This document shows positions 1-9,471 of a stretch of DNA of 64,000 nucleotides, piece after piece. The stretch covers positions 250,569 to 314,568 of the forward strand of contig JAHCAY010000004.1 of NCBI GenBank assembly GCA_019634575.1. Reading direction: 5' to 3'. This DNA comes from Candidatus Didemnitutus sp. GTDB lineage: Bacteria > Verrucomicrobiota > Verrucomicrobiia > Opitutales > Opitutaceae. Each line of letters starts with the position of its first letter. Position 1 is the stretch's first letter. The position numbers and the translations under genes are program-made. The notes under the pieces were generated by a model. That model saw only the letters and a program-made list of their open reading frames with translations. It was not told the DNA's origin and did no database searches.

Positions 1-1
1 G

Positions 2-2308
2 GCCGCGCCGGAGGTCTACGCCGAGGAAGCGGGCTACTTCGTCGATGAGGCGGGGCAACTGGTCTTCGTCCTCGATCCGGCGGAACACGCCGGCATCGAT
101 TTCGAGCGCACCTCGCTCTACGTCGGCGGCGACTTCAACGGCTGGGGCGAGGCGATCGGCCGCCCCGAATGGCAGCTGAAGAAAAGCACGCTGCTCGGTC
201 GTGATTTGTGGACGCTCGCGCTGCCGGCCGGCGATTTGCTGCGCGAGCCACCGTTGCGCTTCAAGTTCGTCACCGGTGACGCGCGCTGGCTCGCGCTTTC
301 GCCGGATGCGACGAATTCGTCGCGCGACGACGAGGGGCATGTCAATCGGTTGCTCCTCGCGCATCGCACGGGGCGGAATCTGTTCGCGTTCACCACGAAC
401 GCGCCGCTCGAGCCGAGCCGCGCGTATTCGGTCGTGCACCTGCGCGATGGCCAGCAGTCGCCGAAGATCCGGCTGCGGCTCGGGAAATTCTTCCACGCGC
501 TGGAGAGCGATCTGCCGCTCGGTGCGCTAGTGCGCAAAAACGAGACGACGTTCCGGCTCTTCGCCCCGCGCGCGAAGGCGGTGAAGGTGTCCGTAACCGA
601 ACAACTCGAAGCGCCCGTGGGGCCGCACGTCTACGATCTCGACAAGCGGCTCGAGGACGGCGAGTGGCGCGGCGTCTGGGAAGCGCGTCTCGATCAGAAT
701 CTGCACGGCTGGTTCTATTGGTATAATGTCAGCGGCCCGCAGAATGTTTTCGGCAATTTTCATCCGAACCAGCGCATCCTTGATCCTTACGCGCTGGCGG
801 CGCTCGGGCGTGACGGTCCGGGCATTGTGCTCGATCGAGCGTGGATAGGGCAGGGCGATCGAGGCTTCCGCACGCCGGCATGGCAGGACCTCGTCGTCGC
901 CGAGGCGCACGTGCGCGATCTCGCAGCTAACGCTCCAGTTGAAATCACCGCCGAGGAACGGCGCGGTTTCGCGGGCTTGAGGAAATGGGTCGAGAGCCCT
1001 GAGTTTTACCTGAAGCGCCTTGGCGTGAACGCGGTCGAGCTGCAGCCGGTGCAGGAACACGACAACGCGACGCCCGACGAATACCAGTGGGGCTACATGA
1101 CCACGAACTGGTTTGCGCCCGCCAGCGCCTACGGCACCGCACCCGTCCGCGCGACGCAGGTGAAGGAATTCCAGGAGCTCGTCGCGGCCTTTCACCGGCA
1201 GGGCATGGCGGTGATCCTCGATGTCGTCTACAATCACGCCGGCGAGCCGGCGCACCTGATGTTCATCGACAAGCTCTACCACTTCGAGCTCGGCGACGAC
1301 GGCGCGCTCTCGAATTGGAGCGGCGTCGGCAACGACCTGCGCTGCCGCTCCGCGATGACGAAGCGGCTGATCATCGACAGCCTCGTGCACCTCATCGAGG
1401 CCTACGGCGTGGACGGTTTTCGCTTCGACCTCGCCGAGCTGATCGGTGTCGGCGTGCTCACCGAGATCGAAGTCGCGCTGAAAAAGGTGAAGCCCGATGT
1501 CATCCTGTTCGCCGAGCCGTGGAGCTTCCGCGGGCACATCGCCGATGCGCTGCGGCCGACGGGCTTCGCTTCGTGGAACGACGGCTACCGGAATTTCCTC
1601 CGCGACTACGTCCACGCGAACGGCGCGGCGGACAAGCTGGAGTATTACCTCAAGGGCTCGCCGTGGCATTTCGCGTATTGGCCGGCGCAGACGGTGAACT
1701 ACACGGAGTCGCACGACGACCGCACGTGGCTCGATGAGATCACGGAGAACGGCGACAAAAACGGTCTCCGCCCCACGCTGAACGACGTGCGTCGCACCCA
1801 CCTGATGGCCGCGATCCTCTTCGCGTCGGTCGGCATTCCGATGGTCGCGGCGGGGCAGGATTTCCTGCGCTCGAAGCATGGCGTGAACAACACCTACCTG
1901 CGCGGCGACTTGAACGCGCTCGATTACCGACGTCTGCGGCGGCACGCCGGCACGCACGCGTATTTCGCGGAGTGGATCGCGTTCCGCCGTTCGCATGCGG
2001 GACGCCACCTGCGACTCTGGACGCGGCCGAGCGAGGGATTTTTCCAGGCTTTCGCCGGGCCCGACGGCAAGTCGCTCGCGCTGATCTACAACGCCGACGG
2101 CAGCGCCGGCGCGCAAAAACTCCTCCTCGCCGTCAATCCACAGCAGGAGGACGTCACGATCCCGATCGGCGACAGTGTGGCGCGCGAGTGGCGGCTCGTG
2201 GCCGACCAGGCGCGGTTCTACGACCGCCGCACCGCGCCGCCGGCCGCGGTCGCCGCGGAGTTGTTCGTGCCTGCGTTGGGCTGCGGGCTTTGGTGCACGG
2301 GCGAGTGA
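2..2308 (+). CDS. GH13 debranching enzyme, pullulanase-like (5' truncated by window edge)
   Basis: The frame is open from the first codon of the window, so the true start lies upstream; 768 codons are visible. It should hydrolyse alpha-1,6 branches of pullulan, glycogen or starch dextrins. The N-terminal part has two beta-sandwich modules resembling CBM48 (around residues 40-110 and 180-250). The catalytic barrel carries the pullulanase-type motif YQWGY at visible residues 361-365 (usually YNWGY), region I DVVYNH, nucleophile Asp476 in GFRFD, acid/base Glu505 in FAEPW, and Asp572 in TESHD. All catalytic residues are present. Type I pullulanase is the best family match; isoamylase-like debranching activity is possible. 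It lies 164 bp upstream of gap, which places storage-glucan release beside lower glycolysis. Confidence 0.88.
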   Translation, partial: AAPEVYAEEAGYFVDEAGQLVFVLDPAEHAGIDFERTSLYVGGDFNGWGEAIGRPEWQLKKSTLLGRDLWTLALPAGDLLREPPLRFKFVTGDARWLALSPDATNSSRDDEGHVNRLLLAHRTGRNLFAFTTNAPLEPSRAYSVVHLRDGQQSPKIRLRLGKFFHALESDLPLGALVRKNETTFRLFAPRAKAVKVSVTEQLEAPVGPHVYDLDKRLEDGEWRGVWEARLDQNLHGWFYWYNVSGPQNVFGNFHPNQRILDPYALAALGRDGPGIVLDRAWIGQGDRGFRTPAWQDLVVAEAHVRDLAANAPVEITAEERRGFAGLRKWVESPEFYLKRLGVNAVELQPVQEHDNATPDEYQWGYMTTNWFAPASAYGTAPVRATQVKEFQELVAAFHRQGMAVILDVVYNHAGEPAHLMFIDKLYHFELGDDGALSNWSGVGNDLRCRSAMTKRLIIDSLVHLIEAYGVDGFRFDLAELIGVGVLTEIEVALKKVKPDVILFAEPWSFRGHIADALRPTGFASWNDGYRNFLRDYVHANGAADKLEYYLKGSPWHFAYWPAQTVNYTESHDDRTWLDEITENGDKNGLRPTLNDVRRTHLMAAILFASVGIPMVAAGQDFLRSKHGVNNTYLRGDLNALDYRRLRRHAGTHAYFAEWIAFRRSHAGRHLRLWTRPSEGFFQAFAGPDGKSLALIYNADGSAGAQKLLLAVNPQQEDVTIPIGDSVAREWRLVADQARFYDRRTAPPAAVAAELFVPALGCGLWCTGE

Positions 2309-2378
2309 TCCGCGCCCGACGACAGGATGCGTGTGCAGCGTAATTTCGCCAGCCCGGCGATTATGTCACTGCAAACGC

Positions 2379-2433
2379 ACTAATGCCGCGCGCTGTGCCG
2401 GTATCTCACTTGCCAAAGCAAGCGGGCATTAGT
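2379..2433. repeat. Inverted repeat upstream of gap
   Basis: ACTAATGCC at 2379-2387 is mirrored exactly by GGCATTAGT at 2425-2433, 37 nt apart, 39 nt before the gap start codon. It may be an operator or a 5' leader hairpin. There is no T-run after it, so it is not a simple terminator. The rest of the 164-bp spacer shows no convincing -35/-10 pair. Confidence 0.35.
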
Positions 2434-2472
2434 TGATTTGGTTTCCTTAACGTTCTTCAACCCATCCCTCTT

Positions 2473-3534
2473 ATGGCAGTCAAAGTCGCTATCAATGGTT
2501 TCGGCCGTATCGGCCGCCTCGTGTTCCGCGCGCTCGTCGAGCAAGGCTTGCTCGGCACCGAGCTCGATGTCGTCGCCGTCGGCGATATCGTCCCGGCCGA
2601 CAACCTGGCCTACCTGCTCAAGTATGACTCCACGCAGGGCAAGTTCCAGGGCACCGTCGGCTCGAAGAAATCGGCCGCCGACAAGACCGAGGACGACGTC
2701 CTCGTCGTGAACGGCAAGGAAATCGCCGTCGTCAGCGCCAAGACCCCGGCCGAGCTGCCGTGGAAGAAGTTCGGCGTCGACATCGTCATCGAGTCCACCG
2801 GCCTCTTCACCGAGTGCAAGAAGGACGACCCGAAGAGCGCTTACGGCCACATCGTCGCCGGCGCCAAGAAGGTCATCATCTCCGCTCCGGCGAAGAACGA
2901 AGACATCACGGTCGTGATGGGCGTGAACGACGACAAGCTCGACGTCACGAAGCACACGATGATTTCCAACGCCTCCTGCACCACGAACTGCCTCGCGCCG
3001 ATCGTGCACGTGCTCCTGAAGGAAGGCTTCGGCGTCGAGGAAGGCCTCATGACGACCATCCACTCCTACACCGCGACCCAGAAGACGGTCGACGGTCCCT
3101 CGAAGAAGGATTGGAAGGGTGGCCGCTCCGCCGCGATCAACATCATCCCGTCCACGACCGGCGCCGCCAAGGCCACCGCGCTCGTGCTGCCCGAGGTCAA
3201 AGGCAAGCTCACCGGCATGTCCTTCCGCGTGCCGACGCCGACCGTTTCCGTCGTCGACCTCACGGTCAAGACCACCAAGGCGACCTCCTACAAGGAAATC
3301 GCCGCCGCGATGAAGAAGGCCTCGGAAACCTACCTCAAGGGCATCCTCGCCTACACCGACGACGAAGTCGCGTCGTCCGACTTCATCCACGACAAGCACT
3401 CGTCGATCTTCGATGGCGGCTCGGGCATCGAGCTCAACCCGAAGTTCTTCAAGCTCGTCAGCTGGTATGACAACGAGTGGGGCTATTCCAACCGCGTCGT
3501 CGACCTGACGAAGCAGATCGCCGCCAAGCTCTAA
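2473..3534 (+). CDS. gap: Glyceraldehyde-3-phosphate dehydrogenase, type I
   Basis: This cytoplasmic glycolytic enzyme oxidises glyceraldehyde-3-phosphate to 1,3-bisphosphoglycerate with NAD. The NAD-binding start GFGRIGR is at residues 9-15, the catalytic Cys169 sits in SNASCTTNC, and the conserved C-terminal WYDNEWGYS is intact. At 353 residues it is about 20 longer than the usual 330-335: there is an extra segment near residues 60-80 (around SKKSAADKTEDD) and another near residues 115-125. Such insertions are known in the subgroup that includes kinetoplastid glycosomal GAPDH and some bacterial homologues; that resemblance is from memory of the family, not from a search. It is the first of three consecutive glycolytic genes. 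Confidence 0.97.
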   Translation: MAVKVAINGFGRIGRLVFRALVEQGLLGTELDVVAVGDIVPADNLAYLLKYDSTQGKFQGTVGSKKSAADKTEDDVLVVNGKEIAVVSAKTPAELPWKKFGVDIVIESTGLFTECKKDDPKSAYGHIVAGAKKVIISAPAKNEDITVVMGVNDDKLDVTKHTMISNASCTTNCLAPIVHVLLKEGFGVEEGLMTTIHSYTATQKTVDGPSKKDWKGGRSAAINIIPSTTGAAKATALVLPEVKGKLTGMSFRVPTPTVSVVDLTVKTTKATSYKEIAAAMKKASETYLKGILAYTDDEVASSDFIHDKHSSIFDGGSGIELNPKFFKLVSWYDNEWGYSNRVVDLTKQIAAKL

Positions 3535-3545
3535 CTCTCAGCACC

Positions 3546-3611
3546 GGGCTGATGGCCCGAACTCTCACGTTTCTCACGGAGGCGGGGCCATCAGCCCCGC
3601 CTTCATTTTTT
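3546..3611 (+). terminator. Hairpin with T-run between gap and pgk
   Basis: GGGCTGATGGCCC (3546-3558) pairs perfectly with GGGCCATCAGCCC (3585-3597) across a 26-nt loop. A run of six T follows at 3606-3611. It fits an intrinsic terminator or attenuator that ends or damps gap transcripts 13 bp before the pgk start. Confidence 0.65.
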
Positions 3612-3623
3612 CCCCTTACTTCC

Positions 3624-4868
<1,245 letters not shown>

Positions 4869-4887
4869 TTCTCCGCTTGTCCGAACC

Positions 4888-4917
4888 GGGCCAGCGAGGC
4901 ACCGTCCTCGCTGGCCC
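4888..4917 (+). terminator. Intercistronic hairpin between pgk and tpiA
   Basis: A perfect 12-bp stem, GGGCCAGCGAGG (4888-4899) with CCTCGCTGGCCC (4906-4917), and a 6-nt loop fill almost the whole pgk-tpiA spacer. There is no strong T-run, only ATTCAATTT. It could be a weak terminator or a stabilising element that sets the ratio of upstream and downstream message. Confidence 0.5.
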
Positions 4918-4934
4918 ATTCAATTTCCCATCCC

Positions 4935-5729
4935 ATGTCCACTCCGACCCAGTCCCCGATTCAAATCCGCAGGAAGCTCATCGCCGGCAATTGGAAGATG
5001 AACAAAACCGCCGCCGACGGCGCCACGCTCACGAAGGAAATCGTGGAGCAGGTCGGTCGTGAGACGGCGGTCGACATCGTCGTGTGCCCGCCCTTCACGG
5101 CGCTCGAAAGCGTCCGCCACGCGCTCGAAGGCCAGTCCGTGAAGCTCGGCGCGCAGAACATGCACGCGGAGAAGAACGGCGCGTTCACCGGTGAGATTTC
5201 CGCCGAGATGCTCCGCGCGCACTACGTCACGCACGTCATCCTTGGCCACTCGGAGCGCCGTCAGTATTTCGGCGAGACCGACGTCCTCGTGAACAAGAAG
5301 GTCCTCGCCGCGCTCGCCAACGAGCTGCGCCCGATCCTCTGCGTCGGCGAAACCCTCGCTGAGCGCGAAGGCGGCAAGACGCTCGACGTCGTGAAGACCC
5401 AGACCGAGGCCGCGCTCGCCGGCGTGAAGCCCGAGCAGATCACCTCCGTCGTCATCGCCTACGAACCGGTCTGGGCCATCGGCACCGGCAAGGTCGCGAC
5501 GACCGCGCAAGCGCAGGAAGTGCACGCTTTCATCCGCAGCCTGCTCACCGGCCTCTACGGCGCGGCGCTGGCGGCTAAGGTCCGCATCCTCTACGGCGGC
5601 TCAATGAAGCCTTCCAACGCGCCCGAACTGCTCGCGCAAGCCGACATCGACGGTGGCCTCATCGGCGGCGCCTCGCTCGAGGCGAAGTCGTTCGTCGAGC
5701 TGGTGAAGGCGGCGATGGCCGCGCAGTAA
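4935..5729 (+). CDS. tpiA: Triosephosphate isomerase
   Basis: Interconverts dihydroxyacetone phosphate and glyceraldehyde-3-phosphate. The catalytic Lys is in the N-terminal GNWKMN, the catalytic His in ILGHSERR, the catalytic Glu in AYEPVWAIGTG, and the phosphate-binding YGGSMKPSN and GGLIGGASL loops are present. The 264-residue length is near the usual 250, with about ten extra residues at the N-terminus (MSTPTQSPIQIRR) before the conserved core. It closes the gap-pgk-tpiA cluster. Confidence 0.97.
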   Translation: MSTPTQSPIQIRRKLIAGNWKMNKTAADGATLTKEIVEQVGRETAVDIVVCPPFTALESVRHALEGQSVKLGAQNMHAEKNGAFTGEISAEMLRAHYVTHVILGHSERRQYFGETDVLVNKKVLAALANELRPILCVGETLAEREGGKTLDVVKTQTEAALAGVKPEQITSVVIAYEPVWAIGTGKVATTAQAQEVHAFIRSLLTGLYGAALAAKVRILYGGSMKPSNAPELLAQADIDGGLIGGASLEAKSFVELVKAAMAAQ

Positions 5730-5917
5730 GCGAGAGCCGCGCGCCGTCTGAGGGGTTGCCTGCATCTCTCGACTCGCGCGGCCAGCTGTGCCGACGGTTG
5801 CGGACCGCCGCTATGGGAAAATGCCCCCGCGCCAGTGAAGCGCCGGCTCGTGATTCGCATGCAGGGACGAAAAGGCCTACGCGGGCCTGCGTAATTCCCC
5901 TGCGTTTGCGCGCTTGC

Positions 5918-5940
5918 CGGGCGGCACGCCGCCCGTTTCT
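5918..5940 (+). terminator. GC-rich hairpin before the next gene; rest of the tpiA-downstream spacer
   Basis: CGGGCGGC (5918-5925) pairs with GCCGCCCG (5928-5935), followed by TTTCT. It is a plausible weak terminator for the glycolytic genes, but it ends only 8 bp before the GTG of the next gene and could instead affect its translation. The remaining spacer from 5730 shows no gene. Confidence 0.35.
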
Positions 5941-5948
5941 GTCGCGCC

Positions 5949-6950
5949 GTGCCCCTCCACGTTCGCGCGCTTTGCTTTGCCGTGCTTTGCCTCGTGACGT
6001 CCGTCCGCGCGGATTTCACCTGCGCGCCGGCCGGCTGGGCGATCACCGCAGTTTTCCCGTCAGAACCGAAGATCGATGACCAGCGCACGCCAACGCCACA
6101 AGGCGATCAACTGGCCGAACGCCGCTACGTCGAGTCCGCCGGCGAGCACCTGATGGTGCTGCGCGTTACCTATCCGGTCGTGCCGGTCGCGACCGAGCGC
6201 GAGCAGCTCTACGTCTCGACGATCGAGGCGTTCATGAACTCGCGTCGCGGCCAGATCAAACAGGACGAGCCGTGGCCGCTGGGCCAATACGACGGGCAAC
6301 GCCTGCTCGTGGCGCAGCCGGCGCAGAAGACGCATCGCGAGGTGCGCCTCGTGCTGATCGGCGGTTCGCTATATTTCATCAGCGCCGAGTGGCCTGGCAG
6401 CGAGCGATCGAGCAAGACGGCGGCGGCGTTCCTCGCCAGCATCGATCTGCGGCCGGATTTCACGAACGCGCGGCTCGTCGAGGACCGCGAGCGCTGGCGC
6501 GAGATCAAGCAGGGTAATTTTACGCTGCGTTACGACGGGTGCCGCTGGTTTCGCGACCCGCAGGTCACGGACCCCAACAGCGTGGCGATGCTGCGCGTCG
6601 ATGAGATGGCGGAGGCGGAGTTCATCACCTCGCCGGAGCGGCATATCGGGCCGATGGAGGACGTCGTGGTCGCCAAGGCGAAGGAACACGCCGAAAGCGT
6701 CACGGTGAAAAAGCGCGGCAAGAAACTGCGCGGCGCATCGATGGTGGAGGAGCTTTTCTTCAGCGTGCGCGCGGAAGGCGTGCTCTACGAGAACCACGGT
6801 TACTTTTACTCCGGTCCGGAGGGCACCGTGCAATTGCGCGCGTGGTCGGCGGACAAGAATTATGCGCGCGCGGCGGGTGACATCGATGAGCTCCTGGGCG
6901 GGCTGAAGATCACGAGGCCGCCGGCGGGCGCGACCGCGGCGGCGCGCTGA
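5949..6950 (+). CDS. Exported protein of unknown function
   Basis: No family is recognised. The 333-residue product begins with a clear signal peptide (hydrophobic ALCFAVLCLVTSV followed by RA just before DFTC), so it is probably periplasmic. The start is GTG; there is no better in-frame ATG before the signal sequence. The body is mixed alpha/beta without membrane segments or a cysteine pattern, and it ends in an Ala/Thr-rich tail. Two stretches look weakly alike: an early part around TYPVVPVATEREQLYVST and a later part around VEELFFSVRAEGVLYENHGYF, which might mean a duplicated domain. It stands alone between tpiA and a convergent gene whose stop is 3 bp away. Confidence 0.7.
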   Translation: MPLHVRALCFAVLCLVTSVRADFTCAPAGWAITAVFPSEPKIDDQRTPTPQGDQLAERRYVESAGEHLMVLRVTYPVVPVATEREQLYVSTIEAFMNSRRGQIKQDEPWPLGQYDGQRLLVAQPAQKTHREVRLVLIGGSLYFISAEWPGSERSSKTAAAFLASIDLRPDFTNARLVEDRERWREIKQGNFTLRYDGCRWFRDPQVTDPNSVAMLRVDEMAEAEFITSPERHIGPMEDVVVAKAKEHAESVTVKKRGKKLRGASMVEELFFSVRAEGVLYENHGYFYSGPEGTVQLRAWSADKNYARAAGDIDELLGGLKITRPPAGATAAAR

Positions 6951-6953
6951 GCG

Positions 6954-7427
6954 TCACGCCTCGTCGTGCTCGAATTCGGCGAGCAGCGCCGCCACCGGTG
7001 CGTGCAGCGGCTCGCCGGCGAGGTCGTTCGTGAGCTTGAGCACGAGCTGACGCGTCGCCTCGTCCGGCGGTTGCGGAGCAGCGAGGAGGGTCACGTGCAG
7101 GGCGAGCTGGCGGGCGCCGACGGCGAAATCGTTGCGACCGCGCAGCTCGTAGAGAAACGCGGCCTCACGGAGGAGCGCGGCGTAGGTCTCGCATTTTTCG
7201 CGGCCCGCGACGGGCGATTCGTTGGCAAGCAGCCGGGACACCTGTTCGTCGGCGTCGAGTGCCAGGAATTCGGCGGCAGGTAGCGGGAAAAGTTTCTCCT
7301 GCAGGCTGAGCGCGAGCTGCAAGGCCTCGTCGATGCCGGCGGGATTGCGGTCGCGCACGAGCCGCGCGACGAACTGGCGGAGCAGTTCGGTTTGCTGCAA
7401 CAGGTAATCGCGGCGTTGCCCGGGCAT
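6954..7427 (-). CDS. Small alpha-helical protein of unknown function
   Basis: A 157-residue, mostly helical cytoplasmic protein starting MPGQRRDYLL. The ATG lies 3 bp after the stop of the polyprenyl synthase gene on the same strand, so the two are surely co-transcribed and probably translationally coupled. The N-terminal RDYLLQQTELLRQFVARLV and the following helical-hairpin repeats resemble DUF6483-type proteins, but that is a weak impression. A much longer open frame through the same codons runs antisense-like through the upstream synthase gene in another frame and was not used. Confidence 0.75.
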   Translation of the reverse strand: MPGQRRDYLLQQTELLRQFVARLVRDRNPAGIDEALQLALSLQEKLFPLPAAEFLALDADEQVSRLLANESPVAGREKCETYAALLREAAFLYELRGRNDFAVGARQLALHVTLLAAPQPPDEATRQLVLKLTNDLAGEPLHAPVAALLAEFEHDEA

Positions 7428-7429
7428 GA

Positions 7430-8332
7430 TTACTTTCTTCGGTCCGCCATATGGCGGATCAGTTCCACGAGAAATGCGGTGTTGCCGGGGAGGCGGGCGA
7501 GGGCGGCGAGGGCGGCGGCGGTCTGGTCGGCGGCGAGACGGCGGGCGGCGTCGAGCCCGTGGAGTTTGACGTAGGTGGTCTTGTCGGCCTTCGCGTCCTT
7601 GCCGGCGGTCTTGCCGAGCGTCGCGGTGTCGGCGGTGGCGTCGAGGATGTCGTCGACGATTTGAAACGCCAAACCCATGTGCCGGCCGACGAGGTGGAGA
7701 GTGTTCAGGTGGTCCGCTTCGCGGGCTCCGCCGGCGAGACCGCCCATTGCGAGCGCGGCTTCGATCATGGCGCCGGTTTTGCGGCGGTGAATGGCCTCGA
7801 GGTCGGCGTGCGAGATGTCGGAGCGTTTCTCGGCGAGGAGGTCGTCCATTTGTCCGCCGATGAGTTCGCGGCTGCCAGCGGCGGCCGCGAGCTCGCGGAC
7901 GAGCGCGCCGCAGGTGGTGGCGGGATAATGCTCGCTCACGAGCTGGAAGGCGTAGGTGAGCAGCGCGTCGCCGGCGAGGAGTGCGGTGGCTTCGTCGAAT
8001 TGCTTGTGCACTGTCGGGCGGCCGCGGCGCAGGTCGTCGTTGTCCATGCACGGCAGGTCGTCGTGCACGAGCGAGTAGGTGTGCACGCACTCGATCGCGA
8101 TCGCGGCCGGAAGTGCGTCCGCGCTCCGGGCGGAGCGGGGATCGGCGGTGCGGCCGAAAAGGTCGGCGGTGGCGAGAACCAGGACGGGGCGCAGGCGCTT
8201 GCCGCCGGCTTGCATGCTGTAGCGCATGGCCTCGTGGAGACGCGCAGGACGGGTGGCGGCGGGCGGCAGCAGTTCGTCGATACCGCGTTCGACCTGCGCC
8301 ACGTAGGATTGAAATTGCGCGTCAAAATCCAT
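7430..8332 (-). CDS. ispA: Polyprenyl (farnesyl/geranylgeranyl) diphosphate synthase
   Basis: A 300-residue trans-prenyltransferase that condenses isopentenyl diphosphate with allylic diphosphates. The first Asp-rich motif is DDLPCMD and the second is DDILD; GGKRLRP and the HTYSLVHDD context are classical for the IspA/CrtE group. The residues before the first motif (IECVHTYSLV) lack obvious bulky chain-length blockers, so FPP versus GGPP cannot be decided. The start was placed at ATG 8332 (MDFDAQF); a 13-residue upstream extension is Pro/Arg-rich and unlikely. It is divergent from the FmdB gene, with 116 bp between them for both promoters. Confidence 0.93.
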   Translation of the reverse strand: MDFDAQFQSYVAQVERGIDELLPPAATRPARLHEAMRYSMQAGGKRLRPVLVLATADLFGRTADPRSARSADALPAAIAIECVHTYSLVHDDLPCMDNDDLRRGRPTVHKQFDEATALLAGDALLTYAFQLVSEHYPATTCGALVRELAAAAGSRELIGGQMDDLLAEKRSDISHADLEAIHRRKTGAMIEAALAMGGLAGGAREADHLNTLHLVGRHMGLAFQIVDDILDATADTATLGKTAGKDAKADKTTYVKLHGLDAARRLAADQTAAALAALARLPGNTAFLVELIRHMADRRK

Positions 8333-8448
8333 GCCGGGGCGCACTGTCCGCCGGGCCGCTGGGGTTGGCAAACGGATAGTGGCCGGCGCGGGGCCAAGAA
8401 AGGCTCGCCACCGCCGGGCGCCGGTCTTTTATCCGGTCGACGTTCACG

Positions 8449-8718
8449 ATGCCCACCTACGAATACGTCTGCACCCAGTGCGAGCACGAGTTGGAAGCCT
8501 TCCAATCGATGAAGGACGAGCCGCTCAAAAAGTGCCCCGCCTGCAAGAAACCGAAGCTGAAGCGCAAGGTCGGCGGCGGCGCCGGCCTGATCTTCAAAGG
8601 CTCCGGTTTCTACATCACCGACTACAAGAAGAAGTCGGGCGGCGGGTCGGAGGGTGGCGAAAAATCCTCGTCCAAGTCCGAAGCGAAACCGGCCGCGGGC
8701 AAATCCGCGGCGAACTGA
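8449..8718 (+). CDS. FmdB-family putative regulatory zinc-ribbon protein
   Basis: An 89-residue protein starting MPTYEYVC with two CxxC pairs (CTQC and CPAC) that should bind one zinc, then GLIFKGSGFYITDYKK, the FmdB/CxxC_CXXC_SSSS family hallmark. The tail is Lys/Ser/Gly-rich and disordered. The family is widespread and its role is not settled; the regulatory label comes from one methylotroph study. It is followed after 8 bp by a membrane-anchored orphan. Confidence 0.9.
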   Translation: MPTYEYVCTQCEHELEAFQSMKDEPLKKCPACKKPKLKRKVGGGAGLIFKGSGFYITDYKKKSGGGSEGGEKSSSKSEAKPAAGKSAAN

Positions 8719-8726
8719 TCCCCGCC

Positions 8727-9464
8727 ATGCCCAACAAGAAAATCGAAAAGGCGCTCTACGGTCCCAGCACAGTCGAGGTCGCGATCGGGGCATTGCTCGG
8801 GCTGCTCCTCGGCGTCGTGGTGGCGGCCGTCTACCTGGTCTTCAAGCCGGTGCAACAGATCAAGGAAGCGCCGAAGGAAGTAGCCAAGGGCGTCGTCTAT
8901 TACCTGCCCGGCAAGACCGACGGCACGAAGGCGCGTGCGTGGCAGGACAAGGTCGCGACGTTCGTGAAAGGCGGCCAGCTCGTGGCCACGGAGGACGAGC
9001 TCAACGCGTGGGCCACTTCGGTTTCCGGCGGCGGTGCCGTCGCGAAAGCCGACGCGAAACCCGCCAAGCCGGCCGACAAGCCGAAGACGGACGAAAAGAA
9101 GGGCGATGCGGCCGCCGCGGCCGGCAGCGGCGATTTTCTCAGCGCGAGCGGGCTGAATTTCCGCGTCGAGGGCGACAGGTTGCACATCGCCGAAAAGGTG
9201 GTGTTGAACTACTACGGCCTCGCCAAGGAAGTCGTGTTTCAGGCGAGCGGCACCTTCGAGCGCGGCGGCGAGAGTTTCGTGTTCCGCGCGGACAAGATCT
9301 ATCTCGGCTCGTGCCCGGTGCACTCGCTGCCGGGCATCGGTGGCGCGCTGACGAAGGCGCTGGTGGCCAAGGCCAAGGTGCCGGACGATTTTCGCGCCGC
9401 GTGGGCAAAGATCTCCGCGCTGGCGGTGGAGGGCGGGCTCGTGAAGGTCACGACGCAGCCGTAA
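8727..9464 (+). CDS. Membrane-anchored protein of unknown function
   Basis: A 245-residue protein with a single N-terminal transmembrane helix (VEVAIGALLGLLLGVVVAAVYLV, about residues 13-35), then an external domain interrupted by a Lys/Ala/Asp-rich low-complexity stretch near residues 105-135. The C-terminal half resembles a lipid- or ligand-binding beta fold only in general pattern, and no family is recognised. It lies 8 bp after the FmdB gene and 7 bp before murJ, so it is probably in the same operon; an envelope function is an inference from that position. Confidence 0.78.
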   Translation: MPNKKIEKALYGPSTVEVAIGALLGLLLGVVVAAVYLVFKPVQQIKEAPKEVAKGVVYYLPGKTDGTKARAWQDKVATFVKGGQLVATEDELNAWATSVSGGGAVAKADAKPAKPADKPKTDEKKGDAAAAAGSGDFLSASGLNFRVEGDRLHIAEKVVLNYYGLAKEVVFQASGTFERGGESFVFRADKIYLGSCPVHSLPGIGGALTKALVAKAKVPDDFRAAWAKISALAVEGGLVKVTTQP

Positions 9465-9471
9465 CGGCGCC

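Noticed and set aside
6954..8090. A 378-codon minus-strand frame joining the small helical protein to an upstream Arg/Pro-rich region
   Set aside because: The upstream part is a shadow frame of the polyprenyl diphosphate synthase. Only the part from 7427 down looks like a real protein, and its ATG sits right after the synthase stop.
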